Assembly: GCF_014621695.1 (NCBI RefSeq)
Contig: NZ_CP061281.1
Span: 2,976,001-3,040,000, forward strand
Direction: 5' to 3'
From: Streptomyces xanthii
GTDB taxonomy: Bacteria; Actinomycetota; Actinomycetes; Streptomycetales; Streptomycetaceae
DNA length: 64,000 nt
The notes beneath the pieces are model-generated. The model was given only the letters and a program-made list of their open reading frames with translations. It made no database searches and was not told the DNA's origin. Below, one piece after another: positions 50,332 through 62,582 of this stretch (positions are counted from its first letter, which is position 1; each line of letters begins with the position of its first letter). A program made the position numbers and the translations under genes.

Positions 50332-52298
50332 TCAGGCCCCCTTTCCGGTGGAGCGGCGTTCCGTCGGCTGGGTGACGCGGTCGAGCATGAGGCCGAGGCA
50401 GACGATCGCCGCGCCGGCCACGAGGCCGGTGGCGAGTTCACCCCGGGCGAGGCCCGCGATCACGTCGTAGCCGAGGGCGCCGCCGCCGACGAGGCCGCCG
50501 ATGATGACGACGGCGAGGACCAGGACGACGCCCTGGTTGACGGCGAGCAGCAGGGCCGGGCGGGCGAGCGGGAGCTGGACCTGGCGCAGTTGCTGGCCGG
50601 TGGTGGCGCCCATGGAGCGGGCCGATTCCATCGCGGCGGGGTCGACCTGGCGCAGGCCCTGGGTGGTGATGCGGACGACGGCGGGCAGCGCGTAGACGAC
50701 GGCCGCGGCGACCGCGGGGGCGCGGCCGACGCCGAAGAGGGCGACGACCGGGATGAGGTAGACGAACTGCGGGAGGGTCTGGAAGACGTCGAGGACGGGC
50801 CGCAGAAGGCCTTCGAGGCGGGAGCTGCGGGCCGCGGCGATGCCGATGGCGAAGCCGAGGACCAGGGTCACCGCGACGGCGGCGAGGACCTGGGACAGGG
50901 TGTCGAGCGAGGGCTTCCAGACGCCGAGGACGCCGATCGCGGCCATGGCGAGCACGGCGGTCAGGGCGGTGCGCCAGGTGCCGATGAGCCAGGCGAGCGC
51001 GGCGACGATCAGCAGGACGGACCACCAGGGCAGCCAGGTCAGGCCCGAGCGGAGCGGGTCGAGGATCCAGGTGGTGAAGTGGGCGGCCCAGTCGGCGGTG
51101 CCGCCGATGTAGGGGACGCCGCTGTAGAGGTGGTCGGTCATCCAGTCGACGGCGTCGTTGACGGGGGCGGCGATGCCCACGACCCAGGAGTCGGGCCAGT
51201 CGAGCCGGTCGGCGAAGCGGGAGGCGAGCGCGACGAGAACGGTGCCGGCCGCGACGACGCCCCACTTCCAGGGGGCCGGGGCGTGTTCGTCCGCGCCGAG
51301 ACGTTCGCCGGCCGCGCCGGTGACGCGGTCGAGGACGACGGCGAGCAGGACGATCGGGATGCCGGCGGCGAGTGCGGCGCCGACGTCGACGGAGGCGAGC
51401 GCCTGGTAGACGCGGTCGCCGAGGCCGCCCGCGCCGATGACGGAGGCGATGACGGCCATGGAGAGGGCCATCATGATCGTCTGGTTGAGGCCGAGCAGGA
51501 GTTCCTTGCGGGCCAGCGGGAGGCGCGCGGTGAGCAGCCGCTGGCGGGCGGTGGCGCCGAGCGAGGCGACGGCCTCCATGACGCCGCCGTCGGCGGAGCG
51601 CAGGCCGAGCGCGGTGAGGCGGGCCATGGGCGGGGCGGCGTAGACGACGGTGGCGAGGACCGCGGCGGGGACGCCCATGCCGAAGATCAGGACGACGGGC
51701 AGCAGGTACGCGTAGGCAGGAAGCACCTGCATCGTGTCGAGGACCGGGCGCAGGGCGCGGTGCATGGTGTCGCTCAGGCCTGCGGCGAGGCCGAGCAGGG
51801 CGCCGAGGATCACCGAGACGAGGACCGCGACGACCATCAGCGCGAGGGTCTGCATGGTCGGCACCCACATGCCGAGGACGCCGCAGATCAGGAACGCGGC
51901 AACGGCGACGGCGGCGAGCCGGAGGCCGGCGACGCGCCAGGCGACGAGCCCGGCGGCGGCCGTCACTCCGGCCCAGCCGGCGGCGAGCAGCACCAGGTAG
52001 ACGGCGCGTACGGAGACGATGACCGCGTTGCTGATGTGGCCGAAGAAGTAGAGGAACAGCGGGTGGCTGTCGCGGTGGTCGAGGATCCAGGTGCTGGCGT
52101 CGGTCAGCGGCTGGGAGAAGTCGACCGTGAGGGCGTGGGGCCAGCTGCCGCTGGACCACTGGGCGTGCGCGAGCGGTACGAGGACGGCCGCGACGACGGC
52201 GAGCAGCAGGAGCTTGCCGAGGGCGCGGTGGCGTCGCAGGCCCGCGAGGGGACCCGCCCCGGTCTTCTCGAACGGGGCGGTGGTCACGGCGGCTGCCA

Positions 52299-52299
<1 letters not shown>
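50332..52299 (-). CDS. Glycine betaine ABC transporter permease, two permease domains fused
   Basis: 655 residues, about twice the usual OpuAB length. Two binding-protein-dependent transport domains in tandem, each with an EAA-type loop: LGATARQRLLTARLPLARKE (about residue 250) and MGATTGQQLRQVQLPLARPA (about 570), joined by helices and a periplasmic segment with SAPVNDAVDWMTDHLYSGVP-like sequence. One chain should form the whole transmembrane pore. The start shares one base with the ATPase stop (TGATG). Confidence 0.94.
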
Positions 52300-53593
<1,294 letters not shown>

Positions 53594-53594
<1 letters not shown>

Positions 53595-55156
53595 CAGGCA
53601 CCACCACCCATCAGCTCGGCGCACTTCTCCCCGACCATGAGAACTCCGATCATCGGGTTCACCGCGGGCATCGTCGGGAAGACGGACGCGTCGGCGATAC
53701 GGATGGACTGCAGGCCGCGGATCTTCAACTCGGGGTCGACGACGGCGAGTCGGTCGTCCGCGGCACCCATGCGGCAGGTGCCGGCGGGGTGGTAGACGGT
53801 GTGGGCGACCTTGCGGGCGTACTCGCTGAGTTCCTCGTCACCGGTGACGTCCGGGCCGGGGCAGACCTCGCGCTTGAGCCAGCCGGCGAGCGGTTCGGTC
53901 TTCGCGATCTCGCGCGCGATCCTGATGCCGTCGACGAGGGTGCGGCCGTCGTAGTCGTCCTCGTCGGTGAAGTACCGGAAGTCGAGGGCGGGCTTGACCT
54001 CGGGGTCCGCGCTGGTGAGGTAGACGCGGCCGCGGCTGCGCGGCTTGGGGATGTTCGGCGTCATGGACACCCCGTGCTCGGGCTTCTCGTAGCCGAGGCG
54101 TTCCGGGTTGTCCGTGAACGGGATTTGGTAGAAGTGGAACATCAGGTCGGGGCCGGATGCGTCCGGGTCGCGCTGGATGAAGAGTCCGGCGTCGCTGTCC
54201 ATGGCGCTGTTGTCGGGGATCGGCCCGTTCGTCTCCCAGACGATGACCGACTCCGGGTGGTCGAGCAGGTTCTCGCCGACGCCGGGCAGGTCGTGCAGGA
54301 CCGGGATGCCGAGCTTCTCCAGGTCGGCCTTGGGGCCGATGCCCGAGTGCATGAGCAGGCGCGGGGTGTCGACGGCGCCGGCGCAGACGACGACCTCGTG
54401 CCGCGCGGATATCAGGGTCTCGACGCCGTCCTTGTCGCGCACGCGCACGCCGCGCGCGGTGGGGCCCTCGCCCGAGGCCGACGGGGCGTCGAACTCCAGC
54501 TTGTAGGCCCAGGTCTCGAGGAGCAGCGTGAGGTTGGGGCGGTCGCCGGCCTCCATGTGGGGGTGGAGGTAGGCCACCGAGGCGGAGGACCGCTTGTTGT
54601 TCTCGGGGTGGTAGGCGAGGTCGAAGAAGCCGACGCCGTCCTTGAACGGGCCCTTGTTGAAGCCCTCGACGCGCGGTACGCCGGTCGCCGCCCGCGCCGC
54701 GTCGACGAAGTCGCGGGCGATGGCGTTCCGGTCCTTCTCGTCGACGGGGACGATGTTGTTGCGCAGCTTCGTGAAGTACGGGTCCATCGCCTTGTGGTCC
54801 CAGCCCTCGGCGCCGGCCGCGGCCCACTCGTCCCAGTCGCCGGGCAGCGGCTTGAAGGAGATGAGGGTGTTGTGCGACGAGCAGCCGCCGAGCACCTTGG
54901 CGCGGCTGTGGAGGATGTGCGAGTTACCGCGCGGCTGCTCGGTCGTGGTGTAGCCGTAGTCGAGGTCTCCGCCGAGCAGGCCGAGCCAGCGGCGCAGGGT
55001 CAGCACGTCGTCGCGGTCGATGTCGCTGGGGCCGCCCTCGATGACGGCGACACTCACGCCGGGGTCCTCGGTGAGGCGGGAGGCGATCACCGATCCGGCG
55101 GTGCCACCACCGACCACGACGTAGTCGTACACGGACTGTTCGGGCTTCTCAGACAT
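53594..55156 (-). CDS. betA: GMC-family choline dehydrogenase
   Basis: 520 residues. FAD site [22 protein letters not shown] signature [33 protein letters not shown], and the active-site pair in [18 protein letters not shown] (His) and [14 protein letters not shown] (Asn). It oxidises choline to betaine aldehyde; choline rather than another alcohol is inferred from linkage to betaine aldehyde dehydrogenase and betaine transport genes. 103 bases follow the betB stop. Confidence 0.93.
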
Positions 55157-55259
55157 GCTTCAACTCCTAGGCGCTGCAAGGTTCTGCGCGTAATGAGGAC
55201 GTACGTCGTTCAGGGCCGGGGGCGCCGCGCGGCGCCCCCGGCGAGAGCGGGGGCCGGGA

Positions 55260-56762
55260 TCAGCCCGCGAACCACCGCACCGGCTTGGGCGCCAGGTTCT
55301 GGTACACGTGCTTGGTCTCGCGGTACTCGGCGAGTCCGGCGGGGCCGAGTTCACGCCCGACGCCGCTCTTGCCGAATCCGCCCCACTCCGCCTGCGGGAG
55401 GTAGGGGTGGAAGTCGTTGATCCAGACGGTGCCGTGGCGGAGCCGGCCGGCGACCCGGCGGGCGCGGCCCGCGTCGGCGGTCCAGACGGCGCCGGCCAGC
55501 CCGTACTCGGTGTCGTTGGCGAGGGCGACGGCCTCGTCCTCAGTGCGGAAGGTCTCCACGGTGAGGATCGGGCCGAAGGTCTCCTCGCGCACGACCCGCA
55601 TCTCGCGGTGGCACTGGTCGAGCACGGTCGGCTCGTAGAACCAGCCGGTCGCGGGCCGGACCTCGGAGGGCTCGGGGCGCTTGCCTCCGCTGCGCAGCAC
55701 GGCGCCCTCGGCGAGGGCGGAGGCCACGTAGGACTCGGTCTTGTCGCGCTGCTGCTCGCTGACGAGGGGGCCGCACTCGACGCCGTCCTCGGTGCCGCGG
55801 CCGAGACGGATCTTCCCGGCGCGGCGGGCGAGTTCGGTGACGAAGCGCTCGCGGACCGACTCCTCGACGATGAGGCGGGCGCCGGCGGAGCAGACCTGGC
55901 CGCTGTGGATGAACGCGGCGTTGAGCGCCTGGTCGACGGCGGTGTCGAAGCCGTCCTCGGTCTCGCAGGCGTCGGCGAAGACCACGTTGGGGTTCTTGCC
56001 GCCGAGCTCCAGGGCGACCTTCTTGACGTCGGCGGCCGCGGCCTGGGCGACCTTGGTGCCGCTGACCAGGCCGCCGGTGAAGGAGACGAGGTCGACGCCG
56101 GGGTGGTCGGACAGACGGGCGCCGACGGTGGCGCCGGGGCCGGTGACGATGTTGGCGACGCCCTCGGGCAGTCCCGCCTCGATCAGCAGCTCGACGAGGA
56201 CGACCGTGGTCAGCGGCGTGATCTCGCTCGGCTTGATGACGAAGGTGTTGCCCGCGGCGAGCGCCGGGGCGATCTTCCAGCTGGCCTGGAGCAGCGGGTA
56301 GTTCCAGGGGGTGATCATCGAGCAGACGCCGACGGGCTCGTGCACGACGACGCTGTGGATCTCGTCGGACCCGGCGTCGACGACCCGGCCCGCGCCCTCG
56401 CCGACGACGAGGTCGGCGAAGTAGCGGAAGGCGTCGGCGACGCAGTCGACGTCGATCCGGCCCTCCTCGACGGTCTTGCCCGCGTCGCGGCTCTCCAGGA
56501 GGCCGATCTTCTCGCGGTCGCGGACGAGGAGGTCGGCGGTGCGGCGCAGCAGCGCGGCGCGCTCGGCGACCGGGGTGTGCGGCCAGGGGCCCTCGTCGAA
56601 GGCCCGGCGGGCGGCCTCGATCGCGGCGTCCGCGTCCTCGGTGCCGCCTTCGGCGATCACGGCGAAGGGCTTGGCATCCGCCGGGTCGAGGATCTCGCGG
56701 GTCGCCCCTGAGGCGGCGCCGCGCCATTCTCCGCCGACATGGATGGTGTGTTGTGCTGACAC
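55260..56762 (-). CDS. betB: Betaine aldehyde dehydrogenase
   Basis: 500 residues. NAD-dependent aldehyde dehydrogenase: TPWNYPLLQASWKIAPALAA, GNTFVIKPSEITPLT, active Glu in KVALELGGKNPNVVFADAC and Cys in FIHSGQVCSAGARL; later KEETFGP-type EETFGPILTV. It converts betaine aldehyde to glycine betaine for osmoprotection. The GTG at 56762 is taken from homology of the N-terminus (HTIHVGGEWRGAASG). It is the first gene of the leftward betB-betA-ABC operon, divergent from 56995. Confidence 0.94.
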   Translation of the reverse strand: MSAQHTIHVGGEWRGAASGATREILDPADAKPFAVIAEGGTEDADAAIEAARRAFDEGPWPHTPVAERAALLRRTADLLVRDREKIGLLESRDAGKTVEEGRIDVDCVADAFRYFADLVVGEGAGRVVDAGSDEIHSVVVHEPVGVCSMITPWNYPLLQASWKIAPALAAGNTFVIKPSEITPLTTVVLVELLIEAGLPEGVANIVTGPGATVGARLSDHPGVDLVSFTGGLVSGTKVAQAAAADVKKVALELGGKNPNVVFADACETEDGFDTAVDQALNAAFIHSGQVCSAGARLIVEESVRERFVTELARRAGKIRLGRGTEDGVECGPLVSEQQRDKTESYVASALAEGAVLRSGGKRPEPSEVRPATGWFYEPTVLDQCHREMRVVREETFGPILTVETFRTEDEAVALANDTEYGLAGAVWTADAGRARRVAGRLRHGTVWINDFHPYLPQAEWGGFGKSGVGRELGPAGLAEYRETKHVYQNLAPKPVRWFAG

Positions 56763-56994
56763 GTCCTGCTTCGCCTTCCGTTCCAGATCAGTTCCCCCCA
56801 GCACCGCGCAGGTCGTTCGTACGCACTGAAGTCGCACTCCGCGGTGATGTCGGAAGCCCCTGCCCGGGGGTGGGCAAAGCATGCGCAACCCATGGCCAAA
56901 AGTGCGCTGTGTCACCGCGCGCGTCGCCGAAAGCGGCGAAACGTACCCTGAGGAACGTTCTGTCCGGAGGGGTACGCAACTGAAGACGGCGCGC
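56763..56994. promoter_or_regulatory. Divergent promoter region, betB operon / LppX-like gene
   Basis: 232 bases. It includes a hairpin near 56862-56878 (CCCTGCCCGGGGGTGGG region) and GGAACGTTCTGTCCGGAGGGG (56952-56972), where a GGAACGTTC dyad precedes the ribosome-site-like GGAGGGG. An osmotic or ECF-type promoter is possible. Confidence 0.45.
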
Positions 56995-57927
56995 ATGAAG
57001 ACGCAGCAGAAGAAGGCCCGCGGAAAGGCGCAGAAGAAGACCGGAGCCAAGACCCGAGGCAAGGCCCAAGGGAAGACTCAGGGCAAGGGACAGGGGAAGG
57101 CGCCCGGCGCGGAGAAGGCGGGAAAGGCAGGTCAGGCCTGGGTCGTGGTCCTGGCCGTGGTCACGGCCGCGCTGCTGGCCGCCACCGCACGCTCGGGCGG
57201 TGGCGGCGACGGCACGGAGGGTGACCGCGACGCGAAGGCGGCCGCCTCCACACCCCGCGCCACGGCACCGGGCGCGCTCGCCGCGCAGGCCCGGCGGAAT
57301 CTGCTGACGGCCCCGTCACTGCACGTGACCGTCACGGACCGTTCCGAGGGTGCCGGCCGTTCCGCTCCGTCGGCGATGGATCTGTCCCTGGACCGGGAGG
57401 GCGACTGCAGCGGCGCCGTCACGTTCGGTGCCCGCGGCTCGGCCTCCGTCCTGCGCCGCGACGACCGGGTGTGGCTGCGGATGGACGCCGCGCTGTGGCG
57501 GGCCCGGGTGCCCGGCGCCGCGGGCCGGGCCCTGGCCGAGCGGATCGACGGCCGCTACGTCACCGGCCCCGCCTCCGACCCGACGCTGAAGGACCTCGCG
57601 AGCGTGTGCGACCTGGACGCCCTGCACGCGCAGCTCCGCGCGGACGCGCGGGACGAGACGATCACGGAGCGGGGCGGGGCCCGCACCCTGCACGGCGTCC
57701 GCGTCGTCCCCCTCACCGGGACGAGCACGGACGGCAGCGGGACGCACGTCACCTTGTACGTCACCGCGAGCGGCACCCCGCGCCTGATCGAGCACACCCG
57801 CACCGGCGGGCGCACCGACCTCACGACGCGGTACGCGGATCAGGGCGCGCCGGTGCGGGTGACGCAGCCGCAGGCGTCGGACACGGTCGAGGTCTCCCGG
57901 CTCGGGAAGGCGAAGGGTCAGGGCTGA
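56995..57927 (+). CDS. Membrane-anchored LppX-like protein with Lys-rich N-terminus
   Basis: 310 residues from ATG 56995. The first 45 residues are almost all Lys/Gly/Gln/Ala (repeats such as KAQGKTQGKGQGK), then a helix (QAWVVVLAVVTAALLAATAR) and an extracytoplasmic domain like the secreted proteins at 5500 and 7030: LHVTVTDRSEG, LDREGDCSGAVTFG, RVWLRMDAALWRARVPG, RYVTGPASDPTLKDLASVCD. GGAGGGG is 22 bases from this ATG but seven from an in-frame CTG at 56980, so the real start may be that CTG. Ligand unknown. Confidence 0.8.
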   Translation: MKTQQKKARGKAQKKTGAKTRGKAQGKTQGKGQGKAPGAEKAGKAGQAWVVVLAVVTAALLAATARSGGGGDGTEGDRDAKAAASTPRATAPGALAAQARRNLLTAPSLHVTVTDRSEGAGRSAPSAMDLSLDREGDCSGAVTFGARGSASVLRRDDRVWLRMDAALWRARVPGAAGRALAERIDGRYVTGPASDPTLKDLASVCDLDALHAQLRADARDETITERGGARTLHGVRVVPLTGTSTDGSGTHVTLYVTASGTPRLIEHTRTGGRTDLTTRYADQGAPVRVTQPQASDTVEVSRLGKAKGQG

Positions 57928-58889
57928 TCGAGGTCCGGCAGCCAGTCCCGCGCGGGGTCGTGGTCCAGCCACCGGCGCCGGCCCGCCAAGTCGGCGCAGG
58001 CCCGCAGCAGTTCGGAGATCGCCGGGTGCTCGCGCCCGGCGGGCCACACCAGGGACCAGGCGTACAGCGGGGTCGGTTCGACGAGCGGGACGACGCGCAG
58101 GCCCGGGTCGCGGGGCAGCGGGACGTCGGCCGGGAAGAGGGTGAACTGGCGGGGCTCTTCGCGGAGTCGGCCTAGGAAGGCGTCGAGGCCGAGGTTGGGC
58201 CCGCCCTGCCGCGCCTCGATGCCGAACCGGTCGGCGAACCGGGTCAGGAAGTCGAGCCGTACGGTCTCGGCGGGATAGCGCAGCACGTACGGGCGCAGGT
58301 CGACGGGGCGGAGGGCGTCGGAGGCGGCGAGCGGGTGCCGGGCGCTGAGCACGGCGTCGACGGGTTCGAGCCGCACCAGCCGCCGGACCAGCCCCGCGTC
58401 GGGCAGGGCGTGCACGCGGCCGAAGCCCGCGTCGATGTCGCCGCGCGCCAACGCCTCGGCGACGGACGGGTAGTCCCGGCCCGCCCCCGCTTCCACCCGG
58501 AGCCCGGGCGCGGCCTCGGTCATCGCGGCGACGGAGCGCAGGGGTGCGTACAGATGCCCCCAGACGTCGAGGCGCAGCGGGCCGGGCGGGGCGCCGCGCG
58601 CGGCCTCGACGGCGGCGCGGCCCGCTTCGAGGAGCCGCCGGGCGGGTTCGAGGAACCGGGCGCCCTCGGCGGTGGGCGCCACCCCCTGGGCTCCCCGCTC
58701 GAAGAGCCGGACCCCGAGGACGCCCTCCAGCCGGGCGACCCGCTTGGACAGGGCCTGCTGGGTGATCCCGAGCCGTCCGGCGGCCCGCCCGAAGTGCCGC
58801 TCGTCGGCGACGGCGGCGAAGGCCCGCACCTGCGCGAGATCGAGGTCCGGGTCGTACTCGGGTTCGGGGCCGCGCTCCACACCGTTCAC
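57918..58889 (-). CDS. LysR-family transcriptional regulator
   Basis: 323 residues from GTG 58889 (AGGG eight bases upstream). Helix-turn-helix DLDLAQVRAFAAVADERHFG, RAAGRLGITQQALSKRVARL (about 10-70), then a substrate-binding-like domain (PLRLDVWGHLYAPLRSVAAM, GDIDAGFGRVHALPDAGLVR). Divergent from the quinone-reductase gene; the shared 88-base region holds dyads fitting LysR sites. The end overlaps the convergent 56995 gene by ten bases. Confidence 0.93.
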   Translation of the reverse strand: MNGVERGPEPEYDPDLDLAQVRAFAAVADERHFGRAAGRLGITQQALSKRVARLEGVLGVRLFERGAQGVAPTAEGARFLEPARRLLEAGRAAVEAARGAPPGPLRLDVWGHLYAPLRSVAAMTEAAPGLRVEAGAGRDYPSVAEALARGDIDAGFGRVHALPDAGLVRRLVRLEPVDAVLSARHPLAASDALRPVDLRPYVLRYPAETVRLDFLTRFADRFGIEARQGGPNLGLDAFLGRLREEPRQFTLFPADVPLPRDPGLRVVPLVEPTPLYAWSLVWPAGREHPAISELLRACADLAGRRRWLDHDPARDWLPDLDQP

Positions 58890-58977
58890 ACCCGGCACCC
58901 TACGGAACAACCACCGGTTGTCGCCCCCGCTCAACGGTTGTTGGACCGTCCTGCCCCGCCCCGGGTCCACTGGTCCC
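58890..58977. promoter_or_regulatory. LysR divergent operator region
   Basis: ACAACCACCGGTTGT (58907-58921; ACAACC/GGTTGT arms, 3-base centre) and CAACGGTTG (58932-58940) are dyads of the same half-site AACC/GGTT, about 24 bases apart, as expected for LysR recognition and activation sites. Confidence 0.65.
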
Positions 58978-59907
58978 ATGAGAGCCTACGCACCCACCGG
59001 CCGGGCCCACACGGGCGCACCGCACGTCGTCCTCGCCGAGCGCCCGCAGCCCCGGCCGCGCCCCGACGAGGCGCTGATCAAGGTCGAGGCGTACTCCGTG
59101 AACCGGGGCGAGACCTTCAAGCTGGAGGAGTCCGGGGCCAGTTGGCTGCCCGGCAAGGACGTCGCCGGGCTCGTCGTGCAGCAGGCCGCCGACGGCAGCG
59201 GGCCGGAGGCGGGGCGGCGCGTCGTCGGGCATCCGATGAGCGCCGGCTGGGCCGAGTACGCCGCGGTGCCGACGTCGGCGCTCGCCGCGCTCCCCGACGG
59301 CGTGGACTCCGTGCGGGCGGCGGCCCTCCCCCTCGCCGGGCTGACCGCGCTGCGGCTGCTGCGGGCGGCGGGCCCGGTGGGCGGCCGCCGCGTTCTGCTG
59401 ACCGGCGCCTCGGGCGGGGTCGGGCACTACGTCACCGAACTGGCGGCGGCCGCCGGGGCCCGCCTGACCGCGGTCACCGGATCGCCCGAACGCGGGGCGC
59501 GGCTCCTGGAGTTGGGCGCGGAACAGGTCGTCCACGACGTGGCCGCGGCGACGGGCCCGTACGACCTGGTCCTGGAGTCGACGGGGGGCGGCGCGCTGCC
59601 GGCCTCCCTCGCGCGCCTGCGCCGCGGCGGCACGCTGATCTGGTTCGGCCAGGCTTCCCGCACCCCGGTCACGCTCGACTTCTTCGCCTTCTTCAAGGGC
59701 CCCGAGTCCGCGACGCTGCGCCACTTCCACTACATGGACTTCCCCGAGTCGTTCGCCGACGACCTCGCCGCGCTGGTACGGCTCGTCGCGGGCGGCCGGC
59801 TCCACCCGGAGCTGGGCCGGGTCACGGACTGGGCCGACACCGCCGCCACGCTCGTCGACCTGCGGGAGCGCCGCATCCGCGGCAACGCCGTCCTCACCCT
59901 CTCCTGA
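58978..59907 (+). CDS. NADPH:quinone reductase-like medium-chain dehydrogenase
   Basis: 309 residues. MDR fold without zinc ligands: ALIKVEAYSVNRGETFKLEE, WLPGKDVAGLVVQQA, AALPLAGLTALRLLRAAG, NADPH site VLLTGASGGVGHYVTELAAA, and GGTLIWFGQASRTPVTLDFF. It reduces quinones or enones with NADPH. Controlled most likely by the divergent LysR protein; an alpha/beta hydrolase gene follows after 77 bases. Confidence 0.92.
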   Translation: MRAYAPTGRAHTGAPHVVLAERPQPRPRPDEALIKVEAYSVNRGETFKLEESGASWLPGKDVAGLVVQQAADGSGPEAGRRVVGHPMSAGWAEYAAVPTSALAALPDGVDSVRAAALPLAGLTALRLLRAAGPVGGRRVLLTGASGGVGHYVTELAAAAGARLTAVTGSPERGARLLELGAEQVVHDVAAATGPYDLVLESTGGGALPASLARLRRGGTLIWFGQASRTPVTLDFFAFFKGPESATLRHFHYMDFPESFADDLAALVRLVAGGRLHPELGRVTDWADTAATLVDLRERRIRGNAVLTLS

Positions 59908-59984
59908 CCCCGTCGAAGACACCCCTGAGCACCGTAAGCACCCCCGAGACACCCGAGACACCCGAGCCGAGATCCGGAGCACCC

Positions 59985-61043
59985 ATGCCGACCCCCTTCT
60001 TCCGCCAGCCCGGCGTCCTCGCCGACTTCATCGCCCAGAACCGCTCCCGGACGTACGGCGCGGGCCTGGACCCGTACGCGTACGAACGCGTCACGAGCCG
60101 GCTCACCGACCTCATGGACTGGCCCGGCGCCTTCATCGGCGAGGGGCGCCGGCAGCTCGCGGACGGGGAGCGGTTCGAGGCGAGCGGCGCGGTGCGCTCG
60201 GCCGGGGAGGCGTACCGGCGGGCGGCCCGCTGGTTCCACTGCGCCGTGCTGCTCCCGCACCCCGACCGCGAGGAGGCGGCGCACGCCGCGCGGCAGGCGG
60301 ACCGGGCGATGGACCGCGCGCTCGCCCTCCTCGAACCGGACGCCGTACGCGTCGAGGACGACTCCTACGCGGGCCGGCTGCGCGGGATCGCGCACGCGGG
60401 GCGGGGCGTGGCCGTCGTGGTCCCGGGACTCGACTCGTCCAAGGAGGAGTTCCACGACCTGGCGGACGCGCTGCTCGCGCGCGGGGTCGCGGTCTTCGCG
60501 ATGGACGGGCCGGGCCAGGGGGTGCGGGCGGCGACGACCACCGTGGACGCGGACTACCACCACGTCATGGCACGGGTCGTCGACGCCCTGCACGCCCGGC
60601 TGGGCGGCCCGGTCCCGATCGCCGTCGTCGGGCTCAGCCTCGGGGGCTACTACGCGGCTTGGAGCGCCGCGCACGAACCGCGCATCGGGGCGGCGGTCAC
60701 GGTCAGCGGGCCGTACCGGCTGACGGGGTGGGACGACACGGTGCCGTTCGTGCGGGAGACGCTGGCGCTGCGGAGCGGTTCGGAGCGGGCCGGGCGGGAG
60801 TTCGTGGCCCGGGTCGATCTCCGGGAGGCGGCGAAGCGGATCGGGGTGCCGCTGCTCGTGGTCGACGGTGCGGACGATGTGATCCCCGGGGTCGAGAACG
60901 GGGCGGGGCTCGCCGCGGCGGCGCCGTACGGGGAGTACCTGTCGGTGCCGGGCGGGGATCATCTGCTCGGCAATGTGCGGGAGCGGTGGCTGCCGGTGGT
61001 GGGGGACTGGATCGCGGAGCGTCTGCGGGGTGCCGTCTCGTAG
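59985..61043 (+). CDS. Alpha/beta hydrolase (2,6-dihydropseudooxynicotine hydrolase-like)
   Basis: 352 residues. A helical N-terminal cap (to about 125; EAYRRAARWFHCAVLLPHPD) precedes the hydrolase core with VVVPGLDSSKEEFHDLADAL, nucleophile elbow VVGLSLGGYYAAWSA (Ser), an acid in LLVVDGADDVIPGVENG (Asp) and His in YLSVPGGDHLLGN. This layout matches the FrsA/DHPON-hydrolase group, which cleaves C-C or ester bonds. GGAG five bases before the ATG. Short GACACCCGA repeats precede it. Confidence 0.9.
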   Translation: MPTPFFRQPGVLADFIAQNRSRTYGAGLDPYAYERVTSRLTDLMDWPGAFIGEGRRQLADGERFEASGAVRSAGEAYRRAARWFHCAVLLPHPDREEAAHAARQADRAMDRALALLEPDAVRVEDDSYAGRLRGIAHAGRGVAVVVPGLDSSKEEFHDLADALLARGVAVFAMDGPGQGVRAATTTVDADYHHVMARVVDALHARLGGPVPIAVVGLSLGGYYAAWSAAHEPRIGAAVTVSGPYRLTGWDDTVPFVRETLALRSGSERAGREFVARVDLREAAKRIGVPLLVVDGADDVIPGVENGAGLAAAAPYGEYLSVPGGDHLLGNVRERWLPVVGDWIAERLRGAVS

Positions 61044-61150
61044 GCGGGTGCCGGCCGGTGGGGGAATGCGCCCGAAGGGCATGCATTTCAGGGGCGCGGG
61101 GAACTGCGCGACCAGCCCCCACCGGACCCGCACCCGCCCCAAAACGGAAC

Positions 61151-61185
61151 CACCCGCGGCGAGTCGGGAAGACTCGCCGCGGGTG
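61151..61185. terminator. Bidirectional terminator between hydrolase and mdh
   Basis: A perfect 15-bp inverted repeat (61151-61165 and 61171-61185) with a 5-base loop between convergent genes, followed by GGGTGA. Confidence 0.88.
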
Positions 61186-61212
61186 GGTGAACCCGCTGCG
61201 TGAGGCTCGGGA

Positions 61213-62259
<1,047 letters not shown>

Positions 62260-62377
62260 CGCCCGTCAGGCTATCGCGCCCCAACCCGGGCGGACCTACC
62301 GGTTCGTGTGGCTCAGCCCACAGCCGCACCGTAGTGCACTCCTGCGAGTCACGGACCGCAGACCTGTTCACACCGAA

Positions 62378-62414
62378 GCGGCCGCCGGCCCGGATGTGCC
62401 GGGCCGGCGGCCGC
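62378..62414 (-). terminator. Hairpin terminator downstream of XRE gene
   Basis: A perfect 16-bp stem (62378-62393 with 62399-62414, 5-base loop). It isolates mdh from leftward transcription of 62583-63629. Confidence 0.85.
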
Positions 62415-62582
62415 CGTGGGGGTGCCACTCGAGTGACCGGTCCCGTGGGGGTACTGCGCGCCTTCCCCGAAGGCGCCCCCCCATGCGCATCGCCCGCGCA
62501 TCGCCCGCGAACCACTCGCACATCGCCCGCGCATCGCCTCGGCGCGCTGGCCCGACCGGGTGACCCGTGGCGGAGCGCGGAG

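Noticed and set aside
56881..57927. Upstream ATG (56881) for the Lys-rich LppX-like gene
   Set aside because: It lacks a ribosome site and the extra 38 residues look like leader sequence; GGAGGGG points to a later start.
62485..62540. Four 11-base units near the XRE gene end, checked as a CRISPR-like or VNTR element
   Set aside because: Units are far too short and adjacent without spacers for CRISPR; listed only as part of the intergenic description.
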